Shown here piece after piece: positions 1 through 7,219 of a stretch of 33,577 nucleotides of DNA; the first letter of the stretch is position 1; every line of letters begins with the position of its first letter. A program made the position numbers and the translations under genes. The stretch is from Actinomycetota bacterium (GTDB lineage: Bacteria > Actinomycetota > Acidimicrobiia > Acidimicrobiales > Ilumatobacteraceae), in NCBI GenBank assembly GCA_009705865.1, contig WLSJ01000002.1, forward strand, positions 1 through 33,577. Reading direction: 5' to 3'. The notes below the pieces were generated by a model. That model had not been told where the DNA came from and made no database searches. It saw only the letters and a program-made list of their open reading frames with translations.

Positions 1-243
1 ACTGAATGGGAATGGGATGACACTTTGATGCCCCGTAGTGAAGGCCGCCTAACCCGATGGGTTGCGTCTGTCGGTGGTTCTTCATCTGATCTTCTCGACA
101 GCGTCAGAGCATGTCTCGATAACGATCTTGATACACCTCGAGCTCTTGCTCTCATTGATGCAGCGGCTGATTCTGGCGCTGATGTCACCTCTGCTGCCGC
201 ACTGCTCGGCGTAGAACTGCACACCGCTGTCGGCCCTCGCTAA
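1..243 (+). CDS. mshC: Cysteine:GlcN-Ins ligase MshC, C-terminal end (5' truncated by window)
   Basis: The reading frame is open from base 1 and ends at a TAA at 241-243, so only about 80 C-terminal residues are visible. They begin TEWEWDD and contain LDNDLDTPRAL followed by a final LLGVEL. This is how class I cysteinyl-tRNA-synthetase-like MshC proteins end; a true CysS normally carries a longer anticodon-binding tail. MshC joins cysteine to glucosaminyl-inositol in mycothiol synthesis, the main low-molecular-weight thiol of Actinobacteria. That would fit the mycothiol-type ArsC at 7216 and the one-cysteine peroxiredoxin at 13938. The catalytic HIGH and KMSKS regions lie outside the window, so CysS cannot be fully excluded. 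Confidence 0.72.
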   Translation, partial: TEWEWDDTLMPRSEGRLTRWVASVGGSSSDLLDSVRACLDNDLDTPRALALIDAAADSGADVTSAAALLGVELHTAVGPR

Positions 244-283
244 CCAAGCGCTATATCCTGCTGACGTCTCAGTAAATCGGGAC

Positions 284-289
284 TATTAT
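284..289 (+). promoter_or_regulatory. Putative -10 element of plsC (leaderless candidate)
   Basis: TATTAT lies 9 bases before the ATG at 299. No clear -35 is visible. A weak GGGA at 279-282 could alternatively serve the GTG at 290. Assignment rests on spacing only. Confidence 0.4.
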
Positions 290-298
290 GTGCCGTGC

Positions 299-1045
299 AT
301 GGCAACAGAATCGGACTCACACACGCCAGCCGCTCAACTGCCGCTAAAAACCAGCCGTGCACAGTCACGAGCAAGAACAATTTTGCGCCCGCTCTCAACA
401 AAATTGTGGAATTTCAATTTTGAAGGATTCGAAAATTTGCCAGAATCAGGCCCGGCGATTTTGTGTCCAAACCACATCAGTTTTCTCGACTCTGTTTTCA
501 CCATGGTTCATGCAGGTCGTCAGATCAGTTTTGTTGGCAAGGCCGAGTACATGGATTCGTGGAAGACGAAGTATTTGTTTCCTGCGCTCGGAATGATTCC
601 AATCGATCGATCTGGCGGATCCAAAAGCGAAGGCGCATTGTTGGCAGCAGAGACGGTACTTAGACGTGGCGAATTATTTGGCATTTTCCCTGAAGGAACT
701 CGTAGTCGAGATGGCATGTTGTACAAGGGTCATACTGGTGCTGCACGGCTGGCGCTAAAAGTTGGTTGTCCTATTTTGCCGGTGGGCATTATCGGCACAC
801 GAGAGATCCAACCACCAGACACAGTGATGCCTCGTTTCAGGCTTGATTGCACAATCAAGATCGGAGCCCCGATCAATGTGGCTCGATATGGCGACCGGAC
901 AGACGACCATATGGTGTTACGCGAAATAACTGACGAGTTGATGTTTGAGATTCAAGGTCTCACTGGCCAGGAATATCGCAATGTCTATGCCACAAAGCGT
1001 GCGGAAAGCATTCCCACCGAACAAGCAGTCCTAAATCACGCGTAA
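299..1045 (+). CDS. plsC: 1-acyl-sn-glycerol-3-phosphate acyltransferase (PlsC family)
   Basis: This is a lysophosphatidic acid acyltransferase-like enzyme of about 248 residues. It would transfer an acyl chain to the sn-2 position of lysophosphatidate at the inner face of the membrane, giving phosphatidic acid. The PlsC signature NHxxxxD is seen as NHISFLD (His59, Asp64), and the substrate-binding block FPEGTRS is near residues 130-136. A PILPVGIIGT stretch near 158-167 is also typical. The start is uncertain: GTG at 290 adds three residues and has a weak GGGA upstream, while ATG at 299 follows a TATTAT hexamer. Actinobacteria carry several PlsC paralogues, so substrate preference cannot be told from sequence. 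It precedes thrS by 45 bases. Confidence 0.9.
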   Translation: MATESDSHTPAAQLPLKTSRAQSRARTILRPLSTKLWNFNFEGFENLPESGPAILCPNHISFLDSVFTMVHAGRQISFVGKAEYMDSWKTKYLFPALGMIPIDRSGGSKSEGALLAAETVLRRGELFGIFPEGTRSRDGMLYKGHTGAARLALKVGCPILPVGIIGTREIQPPDTVMPRFRLDCTIKIGAPINVARYGDRTDDHMVLREITDELMFEIQGLTGQEYRNVYATKRAESIPTEQAVLNHA

Positions 1046-1075
1046 ATAGAGCCGAGCCGACAGTCGCCCCAGCCG

Positions 1076-1081
1076 TAGAAT
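1076..1081 (+). promoter_or_regulatory. Putative -10 element of thrS (leaderless candidate)
   Basis: TAGAAT ends 9 bases before the thrS ATG at 1091, and no purine-rich ribosome-binding site lies between. A transcript starting at or near the ATG is inferred. Confidence 0.45.
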
Positions 1082-1090
1082 GGTTGTCTC

Positions 1091-3076
1091 ATGTCAGAGA
1101 TTTCAGTACTTCTTCCCGATGGATCATCGCGAGCATTGCCCGATGGGTCGTCAGTTGCCGACCTAGCAAGCGCCATTGGGTCGCGGCTTGCAAAAGCGGC
1201 CATTGCCGGCACCATCAACGGCGCCGAAGTAGACCTGTCGGTGTCTGTGTTTGATGGTGCGACTGTGTCGATCATTACTGCGGATTCTGATGCTGGCCGA
1301 CATGTGTTGCGCCACTCCACAGCTCATGTGCTTGCACAGGCGGTTTTGCAGTTGTTTGACGGCGCCCATTTCACAATCGGCCCAGCAATTGAAGATGGCT
1401 TCTACTACGACTTCGCTTTACCGAATGGTCAGACATTCTCTGACGATGATCTAGCAGCTATTGAAAAACGTATGCGCGAAATCATGAAATCTAATCAACC
1501 CTTCATTCGTTCAGAAGTATCGGTTCAAGAAGCGTTAGCGGTATTTTCTACCCAACCATATAAGTGCGAAATCATTGAACGGGTCACTTCGGGATCCGCA
1601 GACGGCAGTGATGCAGCTGAAGTCGGCAGTTCTGGTTCTGTCAGTTTGTACCGAAACTCGGATTCCTTTGTTGACTTGTGTCGTGGGCCTCATGTTCCAT
1701 CAACATCGCGTTTAGGTCACTTCAGTTTGATGAAAGTTGCTGGTGCGTATTGGCGAGGCAACGAAAAGGGTCCGATGCTTCAGCGCATCTATGGCACTGC
1801 GTGGGAATCTGACACAGCGTTGAAAGAGCATCTTCATCGACTGGAAGAAGCCACAAAACGCGATCATCGCCGTCTGGCTAATGAACTTGACCTTCTGTCA
1901 TTCCCTTCGGAATTAGGAGGCGGTCTTGCTGTCTGGCATCCGAAAGGCGCAATTGTCCGCAAGTTGATGGAGGACTACAGCCGTCAACGACATCAAGACG
2001 GTGATTACCAATTCGTGTACACACCGCATTTGGCTAATGCAAATTTGTTTGCCAAGTCCGGCCACCTCGATTTTTATGCAGACGGAATGTATCCGCCAAT
2101 GGAGATGGATAACGGCACGTACTACATGAAGCCAATGAACTGTCCGATGCACTGCCTTATCTTCGACAGTCGTCAACGCAGTTATCGCGAACTCCCATTG
2201 CGATTGTTTGAGTTGGGCAATGTGTATCGGTATGAGCGCGCCGGAACGCTTCATGGTCTTCTGCGTATTCGCGGGTTTACTCAAGACGACAGCCATATTT
2301 ACTGCACAGAAGAACAGATGGCGGATGAGATTTCCTCACTTCTTGACTTCATCATGTCTGTATTGCGTCGCTTCGGATTCAACGATTTTGAATTCAATTT
2401 GTCGACACGAGATCCTGAGAAATCTGTCGGATCAGATGAAATCTGGGGCAAAGCCACAGAGGCACTACGCGAAGCGCTTGATCGTCATGGTGTGGAATAC
2501 AAGATCAAAGAAGGCGATGCCGCTTTCTATGGTCCAAAGATTGACATCGATGTTCGAGATGCCATTGGTCGTAAGTGGCAGTTGAGCACTATTCAATGTG
2601 ACTTCAATTTGCCGGAACGTTTTGAATTGGAATACGTCGGTTCAGATGGTGCTCGCCATCGACCCATCATGTTGCACCGCGCATTGTTCGGGTCAATTGA
2701 ACGGTTTTTCGGTGTTCTCATTGAGCACTACGCCGGGGCGTTCCCATCGTGGCTGTCTCCTGAACAAGTTCGGGTGCTACCTGTCGCACTGGCCCACGAT
2801 GAATATGCGCAGTCAGTGGTGGCGCAGTTAAAGCAGGCCGGATTCCGAGTTGATATTGATCATGCAGATGAACAATTAGGCAAACGTATCCGAAATGCGA
2901 AAACCAGCAAAGTGCCATATGTACTGGTCGTGGGTGACGATGACGTGGCGCACAAATCTGTCGGAGTGAATCCTCGCGGTGGGGAAGTAGAGCGTGATGT
3001 CTCGGTAGTGGACTTCATTGCGCGTCTCTCAGCTGAAGTCGCAGAAGGACAATTGGGCGACCTTGATGTCTCTTGA
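1091..3076 (+). CDS. thrS: Threonyl-tRNA synthetase
   Basis: This class II aminoacyl-tRNA synthetase of 661 residues charges tRNA-Thr. An N-terminal TGS domain (about 1-65) is followed by the editing domain, with HSTAHVLAQ and the DLCRGPHVPST block. The catalytic core has MNCPMHC (zinc cysteine), motif 2 around YRYERAGTLHGLLRIRGF, the DDSHI histidine, and motif 3 around LHRALFGSIERFFG. A C-terminal anticodon-binding domain completes it. A short Gly/Ser-rich insert (SGSADGSDAAEVGSSGS) lies in the editing domain just before the conserved YR motif and is probably a surface loop. The start is ATG 1091. The 3' end overlaps the next gene by 11 bases, suggesting translational coupling. Confidence 0.97.
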   Translation: MSEISVLLPDGSSRALPDGSSVADLASAIGSRLAKAAIAGTINGAEVDLSVSVFDGATVSIITADSDAGRHVLRHSTAHVLAQAVLQLFDGAHFTIGPAIEDGFYYDFALPNGQTFSDDDLAAIEKRMREIMKSNQPFIRSEVSVQEALAVFSTQPYKCEIIERVTSGSADGSDAAEVGSSGSVSLYRNSDSFVDLCRGPHVPSTSRLGHFSLMKVAGAYWRGNEKGPMLQRIYGTAWESDTALKEHLHRLEEATKRDHRRLANELDLLSFPSELGGGLAVWHPKGAIVRKLMEDYSRQRHQDGDYQFVYTPHLANANLFAKSGHLDFYADGMYPPMEMDNGTYYMKPMNCPMHCLIFDSRQRSYRELPLRLFELGNVYRYERAGTLHGLLRIRGFTQDDSHIYCTEEQMADEISSLLDFIMSVLRRFGFNDFEFNLSTRDPEKSVGSDEIWGKATEALREALDRHGVEYKIKEGDAAFYGPKIDIDVRDAIGRKWQLSTIQCDFNLPERFELEYVGSDGARHRPIMLHRALFGSIERFFGVLIEHYAGAFPSWLSPEQVRVLPVALAHDEYAQSVVAQLKQAGFRVDIDHADEQLGKRIRNAKTSKVPYVLVVGDDDVAHKSVGVNPRGGEVERDVSVVDFIARLSAEVAEGQLGDLDVS

Positions 3077-3578
3077 ACAACTGTGGAACGGGTGGAGAGC
3101 TGAATACATCGGCACTGCTAATTCGAATTCGACAAATCCATCTCAGTCAGTTTTTACTTCAATTCTGAATTCTGGTTTGTCTGATGATGAAACGTTCATC
3201 GTTCGTCGTTCGACTACTTGTTTTGCCATCTTGAATTCCTATCCATACGCGTCAGGGCACCTTTTGGTGTTGCCATATCGAGAAGTGGCCAATCTTGAAG
3301 ACCTCACGTCGGAGGAATCTCTAGATTTATGGGCGCTCGTTACACAGGGCACTGTTGCTCTTCGCGCATCTCATTCTCCTGATGCCTTGAACGTCGGTAT
3401 CAATCTGGGTGCAGCTGCTGGTGGCAGTATTTCTCAGCATTTGCACGTCCATATCGTTCCTCGCTGGAACGGCGACTCGAACTTTATGACTTCAGTGGCT
3501 TCAACTCGTACTATTCCAGAACCACTTCCTCTCACCGCATCGAAAATTCGAAACGCTTGGCCGAAAGAATCACAATGA
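3066..3578 (+). CDS. HIT-family hydrolase, probable AP4A phosphorylase
   Basis: A histidine-triad protein of 170 residues. The catalytic motif HxHxHxxP is intact as HLHVHIVP with His125, His127 and His129, and the fold signature FAILNSYPYASGHLLVLPYR is near 53-72. Its position directly after thrS and before pgsA matches the mycobacterial Rv2613c gene, described as a diadenosine tetraphosphate phosphorylase; that activity is transferred by homology and context. ATG 3066, overlapping the thrS stop, is preferred to an in-frame upstream start at 3018, which would lie wholly inside thrS. The gene ends in an ATGA overlap with the next frame. Confidence 0.88.
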   Translation: MSLEQLWNGWRAEYIGTANSNSTNPSQSVFTSILNSGLSDDETFIVRRSTTCFAILNSYPYASGHLLVLPYREVANLEDLTSEESLDLWALVTQGTVALRASHSPDALNVGINLGAAAGGSISQHLHVHIVPRWNGDSNFMTSVASTRTIPEPLPLTASKIRNAWPKESQ

Positions 3579-4081
3579 CAGACGAACTGCGCGACCAACT
3601 ACCAGATGATCTCAACGCTGTTGATCATGTGGGCGCATACGATTTTCCTGACAACAGTCGTCGGCGTATTCCCGGTGTCATGTATGCAGTCCTTGCTGCA
3701 CTATGCGTCGCAGTGTGGACCATCGCAGATGGCAATGATTCGCCAAACGTCAACAAAGGTTTGCTGTTTGCCGCAATCCTCTTGGCAGTGATGTCAATCA
3801 TCACCATCACAAGCGGATGGCGAATGACCATCAACGAGTCTGAAGCTCTAGTGGTTGCAACTCGTAGTGCAGGATTCGCAGTTGGCCATGCATCGGCTCA
3901 ACAGGTATGGCGCGGTATTCGTAGCAAGCCGACGTGGCGAATTTTTTGCTACAGCACAGAAGATCCACCGTTGCAACAGGCTCTTGTCCTGATTGACGCG
4001 GTCAATGGGCGTGTCGTTGAATGTCTGGTGGAAAAGAACCCCGAGGCAGAGATGCCATCAACCGTTACCTCAGAGAGATAG
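3575..4081 (+). CDS. Small membrane protein with two helices, unknown function
   Basis: I do not recognise this family. The product is 168 residues: an acidic N-terminus, two hydrophobic segments (about 33-51 and 62-80) separated by a short hydrophilic loop, then a soluble C-terminal part of about 85 residues (GWRMTINESEALVVATRSAGF onward) rich in beta-strand-like segments, somewhat reminiscent of small PH-like membrane domains. ATG 3575 overlaps the HIT stop as ATGA, with GAAAGAA at 3562-3569 as a possible ribosome-binding site. Its place between the HIT gene and pgsA in a tightly packed phosphatidylinositol operon suggests a membrane-lipid role, but that is context only. Confidence 0.8.
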   Translation: MTDELRDQLPDDLNAVDHVGAYDFPDNSRRRIPGVMYAVLAALCVAVWTIADGNDSPNVNKGLLFAAILLAVMSIITITSGWRMTINESEALVVATRSAGFAVGHASAQQVWRGIRSKPTWRIFCYSTEDPPLQQALVLIDAVNGRVVECLVEKNPEAEMPSTVTSER

Positions 4082-4090
4082 CGTCAGTTC

Positions 4091-4795
4091 ATGTTTGACG
4101 GGCGTTTTCGCGCACCAATCGAAAAAGCAGTTCGACCAGTAGGGCAGTTGTTGCGCCGGACCGGAATGTCTCCCGACCACCTCACTGTTCTTGGAATTGC
4201 GTTTGCAGTTATTGCCGCATTTGCAATCGGAACTGGTGCGCTTCGCGGAGGCTTACTTCTCGTTATTTTGGCTGCCGTTCCAGACATGTTGGACGGAGCG
4301 CTAGCGAAAGCCTCTGGGACATCAAGTCAACGGGGCGCTTTTTTTGACTCGGTAGTTGATCGAGTGACCGACTCCGTGCTCTTTGGTGGCGTTGCATGGT
4401 ATTTCGCATCTGAAAAGAGCCCACATCTTGCCTTATTGCCAATGGCAATCATGGGTGTCTCATCGCTTATCTCGTATGAGCGGGCTAAAGCAGAGTCTTT
4501 AGGTTTGTACGCAAAGGGCGGCTTGATGGAACGAGCAGAACGCATTGTTGTGTTGTGTCTCGGACTGTTATTTGACTCTCTTCTTGTGCCCATTATGTGG
4601 ATCATGTTGGTTCTTACCATTGCAACTGCTGTGCAGCGGTTTGTTCAAGTATGGAAACAAGCAGAAGTGTCCTCTACGACTCAGCAAAAGCGTGATGTTC
4701 GACAAGGTCGTCGGATGACGCGACAAAGTGTTCGTACAAGTCGGCGACAATTGTCGGTCGATTCTCGCCAGCGACGCCGCCGCCGCAATGGCTAG
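4091..4795 (+). CDS. pgsA: CDP-alcohol phosphatidyltransferase, phosphatidylinositol-phosphate synthase
   Basis: The integral membrane enzyme has 234 residues and the CDP-alcohol phosphotransferase signature: Asp65, Asp68, Gly69, Ala72, Gly82, Asp86 and Asp90 are at the canonical spacing D-x2-D-G-x2-A-[R]-x8-G-x3-D-x3-D. Position 73 is Lys where most members have Arg. The family exchanges CMP for an alcohol on CDP-diacylglycerol. In Actinobacteria the gene between the thrS/HIT pair and patA-pimA makes phosphatidylinositol phosphate, and I assign that substrate from context. The last ~35 residues form a very basic tail rich in RR and RQ, likely a membrane-surface anchor. ATG 4091 follows the previous gene by 9 bases. 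The 3' end overlaps patA by 8 bases. Confidence 0.92.
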   Translation: MFDGRFRAPIEKAVRPVGQLLRRTGMSPDHLTVLGIAFAVIAAFAIGTGALRGGLLLVILAAVPDMLDGALAKASGTSSQRGAFFDSVVDRVTDSVLFGGVAWYFASEKSPHLALLPMAIMGVSSLISYERAKAESLGLYAKGGLMERAERIVVLCLGLLFDSLLVPIMWIMLVLTIATAVQRFVQVWKQAEVSSTTQQKRDVRQGRRMTRQSVRTSRRQLSVDSRQRRRRRNG

Positions 4796-5723
4796 CCCCT
4801 TCGAGGAACTGTCCGACGCCTTTACCGTCGGTGGGTATCGACTCGGATCTGTCATCGCTCGTCTCACTCCAGGACCGGTGGCTCAAGGAGCTGTATCGCT
4901 GCTAGCACCTGGCGTAGCACTGTCTTTACGTAAACGACGTTTCATGATTGAACGTCATCTTCGTCGTGTTGATCCGACGCTGCAGGGTTTTGCGCTCAGA
5001 AGGGCATCCCAGCAAGCATTTGACAGCTACATGCGTTATTACACCGAGAGTTTTCGATTGCCTTCCATGTCTGCAAAGCATGTGCTGAAATCATTATCGA
5101 ATGATGGTTTTCATTACATTGAAGAAGCGTTGGAACGAGGAAAGGGAGCAATAGTTGCTCTACCTCATCTTGGTGGCTGGGAATGGGCAGGCCGATGGAT
5201 GGCCGAAATGGGCCACAATATGACGGTCATCGTTGAACCTTTAGATCCACCTGAACTTTTCGATTGGTTTACGAAATTGCGCAGTGATCTCGGAATGAAC
5301 GTTGTTCCGCTTGGTCCAGGTGCCGCCCCTGCAGTGCTTGCTGCATTAAAGCGCAACGAAGTCGTGTGCCTATTGTCCGACCGAGATATCCAAGGCAATG
5401 GTGTCGAAGTTGAGTTCTTCGGAGAGAGAACAACTCTTCCCGCAGGTCCAGCGATGTTGGGGATACGTTCTGGTGCAGCTGTAGTGCCAGGGGCCGTGTA
5501 CTTCACCTCAGCAGTAGATGGTCATCATTGCGTCATTCGTCCACCATTAGTTTTTGAAAAAGTGGGTGGCTTGCGAGAATCAGTGGCTGCCGGAACACAA
5601 GCTCTTGCAATTGAACTTGAAGGATTGATTCGTCGAGCACCTGAACAATGGCATCTGTTTCAGCCAAATTGGCCGAGTGATCCAGGATTTGCCGAAATGC
5701 GAGCTCGCGCTAACGCTGAATAA
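4788..5723 (+). CDS. patA: Phosphatidylinositol mannoside acyltransferase (PatA, LpxL/HtrB fold)
   Basis: A lysophospholipid-acyltransferase-like protein of 311 residues. The catalytic HxxxxE is HLGGWE with His127 and Glu132, followed by a second conserved block SDRDIQGNGVEVEFFG near 198-213 and LPAGPAMLGIRSGA near 217-230. Between pgsA and pimA it matches the mycobacterial enzyme that acylates the mannose of phosphatidylinositol mannoside at the cytoplasmic membrane. ATG 4788 gives an 8-base overlap with pgsA; the same frame stays open upstream to 4728, but that region encodes the pgsA tail in another frame. The 3' end overlaps the convergent arsR gene by 14 bases, leaving no space for a terminator. 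Confidence 0.9.
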   Translation: MASPFEELSDAFTVGGYRLGSVIARLTPGPVAQGAVSLLAPGVALSLRKRRFMIERHLRRVDPTLQGFALRRASQQAFDSYMRYYTESFRLPSMSAKHVLKSLSNDGFHYIEEALERGKGAIVALPHLGGWEWAGRWMAEMGHNMTVIVEPLDPPELFDWFTKLRSDLGMNVVPLGPGAAPAVLAALKRNEVVCLLSDRDIQGNGVEVEFFGERTTLPAGPAMLGIRSGAAVVPGAVYFTSAVDGHHCVIRPPLVFEKVGGLRESVAAGTQALAIELEGLIRRAPEQWHLFQPNWPSDPGFAEMRARANAE

Positions 5724-6042
5724 ATTGGGACACTGCGTCAAGTGCCCGGGGAGCTATGGAATACCAGATCCACGTTCCGTCTCGGCGTGACTCGACTAGG
5801 CCAGCTTCGCGCAACACCTTTAGGTGGTGGCTAATCGTAGGTTGACTTCTGTCAAGTGGTTCGGTGAGATCGCACGAACATATGCCGTCACGACCAGCTC
5901 GGCGCACTAAGTCAAAGAGGCGCAGACGAATGGGGTCAGAAAGTGCAGCGAACATTGGTGCAAGATTGGCAGCGGCTGCATCTGCAAGAGGTCCTTTGCC
6001 AAGGGTGATTGGTTTCGCATTCGACACCAGCCCATGATACAT
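5710..6042 (-). CDS. arsR: ArsR/SmtB-family arsenite-responsive repressor
   Basis: A winged-helix repressor of 110 residues. The MFAALSDPIRLRLFDLV helix is typical of the family. A CSCDL pair (Cys55, Cys57) just before the recognition region is a plausible part of an As(III) site. The helix-turn-helix SQPTISHHLKVLREAGLV (about 66-83) is followed by the wing SRRDGTWIWYSI. By family precedent it represses its own gene and the divergent arsI-aqpS-arsC operon until arsenite binds. ATG at 6042 is chosen over a TTG at 6048. The upstream 9-bp inverted repeat at 6048-6074 lies immediately before the start, as expected for autoregulation. The stop lies inside the end of patA on the other strand. Confidence 0.92.
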   Translation of the reverse strand: MYHGLVSNAKPITLGKGPLADAAAANLAPMFAALSDPIRLRLFDLVRRAGRDGICSCDLTEPLDRSQPTISHHLKVLREAGLVESRRDGTWIWYSIAPRALDAVSQFIQR

Positions 6043-6047
6043 CGACA

Positions 6048-6074
6048 AGTATCAATGTGTTGTATATTGATACT
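6048..6074. promoter_or_regulatory. Inverted-repeat operator for ArsR with divergent promoters
   Basis: AGTATCAAT (6048-6056) and ATTGATACT (6066-6074) are perfect 9-bp arms around a 9-base centre. ATCAA/TTGAT half-sites are typical of ArsR-family operators. A plus-strand -10-like TATATT (6063-6068) and a minus-strand TATACA (6066-6061) overlap in the centre, so bound ArsR would block both directions. No convincing -35 hexamers were seen. Confidence 0.72.
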
Positions 6075-6079
6075 CATCA

Positions 6080-6100
6080 AAGTACCTAACTGGGGTACTT
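6080..6100 (+). promoter_or_regulatory. Second inverted repeat / stem-loop in the arsI leader
   Basis: AAGTACC (6080-6086) and GGTACTT (6094-6100) are perfect 7-bp arms with a 7-base spacer. They lie between the ArsR operator and the arsI ribosome-binding site (GAAGGA, 6105-6110). It could be an mRNA hairpin near the start or a second protein site; the sequence does not decide. Confidence 0.45.
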
Positions 6101-6116
6101 GACTGAAGGAAACAGT

Positions 6117-6560
6117 ATGTCGCGCGTTCAGCTAGCACTCAATGTCGGAAATCTCAATGATGCCATTGTGTATTACACCAAAATGTTTGGCGTTGGCCCA
6201 GCAAAAGTGCGTGAGGGGTATGCCAACTTCGCTATTGCAGACCCGCCGCTCAAGCTTGTGCTCATAGAGGGACATGGAGAGGCAGGAACTCTTAATCATG
6301 TGGGCGTCGAAGTGGAAGACACTGATCAAGTGGCAGCAAAAATAGTTTCTGCAACTGCTATGGGTCTGCCAATTGAAGTGCAAGAGAGCACGACGTGTTG
6401 TTTTGCCGTGCAAGACAAAGTTTGGGTTACGGGGGGCGAATTGCCATGGGAGTGGTACACGGTGCTGGCCGATGCTCCCGCAGATACATCTTTGAAGCCG
6501 ATGCCCATCATGCTTGGTGTGCCAAGTGGAGCTAGTTGCTGTGGGCCAGAAGGATGCTGA
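6117..6560 (+). CDS. arsI: ArsI-type C-As lyase (CadI/ArsI glyoxalase-fold dioxygenase)
   Basis: A vicinal-oxygen-chelate protein of 147 residues. Known ArsI enzymes use Fe(II) and O2 to cleave the carbon-arsenic bond of trivalent organoarsenicals such as methylarsenite, releasing As(III). The residues described for ArsI are in place: metal ligands Gln5, His61 and Glu112, and a vicinal cysteine pair Cys94-Cys95 in STTCCFAVQDKVW that binds the organoarsenical. A cysteine-rich tail ends CCGPEGC. ATG 6117 has GAAGGA six bases upstream; an in-frame TTG at 6099 is less likely. The gene overlaps aqpS. The related mycobacterial CadI is a sister annotation, but the arsR-aqpS-arsC context favours ArsI. 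Confidence 0.88.
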   Translation: MSRVQLALNVGNLNDAIVYYTKMFGVGPAKVREGYANFAIADPPLKLVLIEGHGEAGTLNHVGVEVEDTDQVAAKIVSATAMGLPIEVQESTTCCFAVQDKVWVTGGELPWEWYTVLADAPADTSLKPMPIMLGVPSGASCCGPEGC

Positions 6561-7219
6561 ATACTCGCCGCACCCTTGCTGAGTTTTTGGGCACAGCGTT
6601 ATTAGTAATGGCGGTGGTTGGTTCTGGCATCATGGCTCAGAACATGACCACTGATGTTGCGTTGCAACTTCTGGCCAATGCAGTAGCAACTGGTGGAGCA
6701 CTGCTTGGTCTGATCACGATTTTTGGTCCGGTTTCTGGAGCGTCATTTAACCCGATTGTGTCTCTGGTTGGGTTCTTTATCGATCGAGAAACGACTATCT
6801 CAACTCTTGTGACTGACATCATCGCTCAGGTGGGTGGAGCCATCGCTGGTTGCATTATCGCCAACATCATGTTTGCTCACCCGTTTATCGAGACCTCAAC
6901 AAAGATTCGCACTGGCGGCCCAACGTGGTTCTCTGAAGTTGTTGCCACAGTGGGGTTGTTGCTTATTATTTGGGGCGGCAAGCGAGCAGGCGCAAATGTG
7001 GCAGCACTAGTTGCGGCTTGGATCACAGGCGCTTATTGGTTCACTTCGTCAACAAGCATTGCTAACCCAGCAGTTGGTATTGGCCGCATGTTTTCCAACT
7101 CTTTTGCCGGAATAGCTCCTGAGTCAATGCCAATGTTTGCGTTCATGCAATTGATTGGCGGTGTGGTCGGTTTCGCCATTATTGCCATTTTGTGGCCAAG
7201 CAATAAGGCTCAGCAGTGA
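6554..7219 (+). CDS. aqpS: Aquaglyceroporin of the MIP family, arsenic-operon (AqpS-like) type
   Basis: A membrane channel of about 221 residues with six predicted helices and two half-helices. The first signature box is NPI (66-68, in SGASFNPIVSL) and the second NPA (171-173). The residue after the second box is Val174, where water- and glycerol-selective channels have the selectivity-filter arginine (NPAR); this widens and neutralises the filter. In rhizobial ars operons an AqpS channel lets arsenite made by ArsC diffuse out, and the same role is inferred here. ATG 6554 overlaps the arsI stop by 7 bases; TTG at 6536, with GGAG upstream, is an alternative. The 3' end overlaps arsC as GTGA. 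Confidence 0.88.
   Translation: MLNTRRTLAEFLGTALLVMAVVGSGIMAQNMTTDVALQLLANAVATGGALLGLITIFGPVSGASFNPIVSLVGFFIDRETTISTLVTDIIAQVGGAIAGCIIANIMFAHPFIETSTKIRTGGPTWFSEVVATVGLLLIIWGGKRAGANVAALVAAWITGAYWFTSSTSIANPAVGIGRMFSNSFAGIAPESMPMFAFMQLIGGVVGFAIIAILWPSNKAQQ

Noticed and set aside
1..243. Cysteinyl-tRNA synthetase C-terminus
   Set aside because: The tail is short and ends LLGVEL soon after DLDTP, as in MshC; CysS normally has a longer anticodon-binding end. Not fully excluded because the core is outside the window.
2208..2585. 125-codon plus-strand frame inside thrS
   Set aside because: Out-of-frame shadow of the thrS catalytic core; composition is not protein-like.
3018..3065. Longer N-terminus for the HIT protein
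   Set aside because: Would add 16 residues encoded within thrS without a ribosome-binding site; ATG 3066 gives the normal short overlap.
4728..4787. Extended PatA N-terminus starting inside pgsA
   Set aside because: The extra 20 residues have no acyltransferase similarity and would overlap pgsA by 68 bases; ATG 4788 gives an 8-base overlap.
6117..6560. Cadmium-induced protein CadI as the name for this gene
   Set aside because: CadI and ArsI are closely related, but the Gln/His/Glu ligands, Cys-Cys pair and arsR-aqpS-arsC context fit ArsI better.
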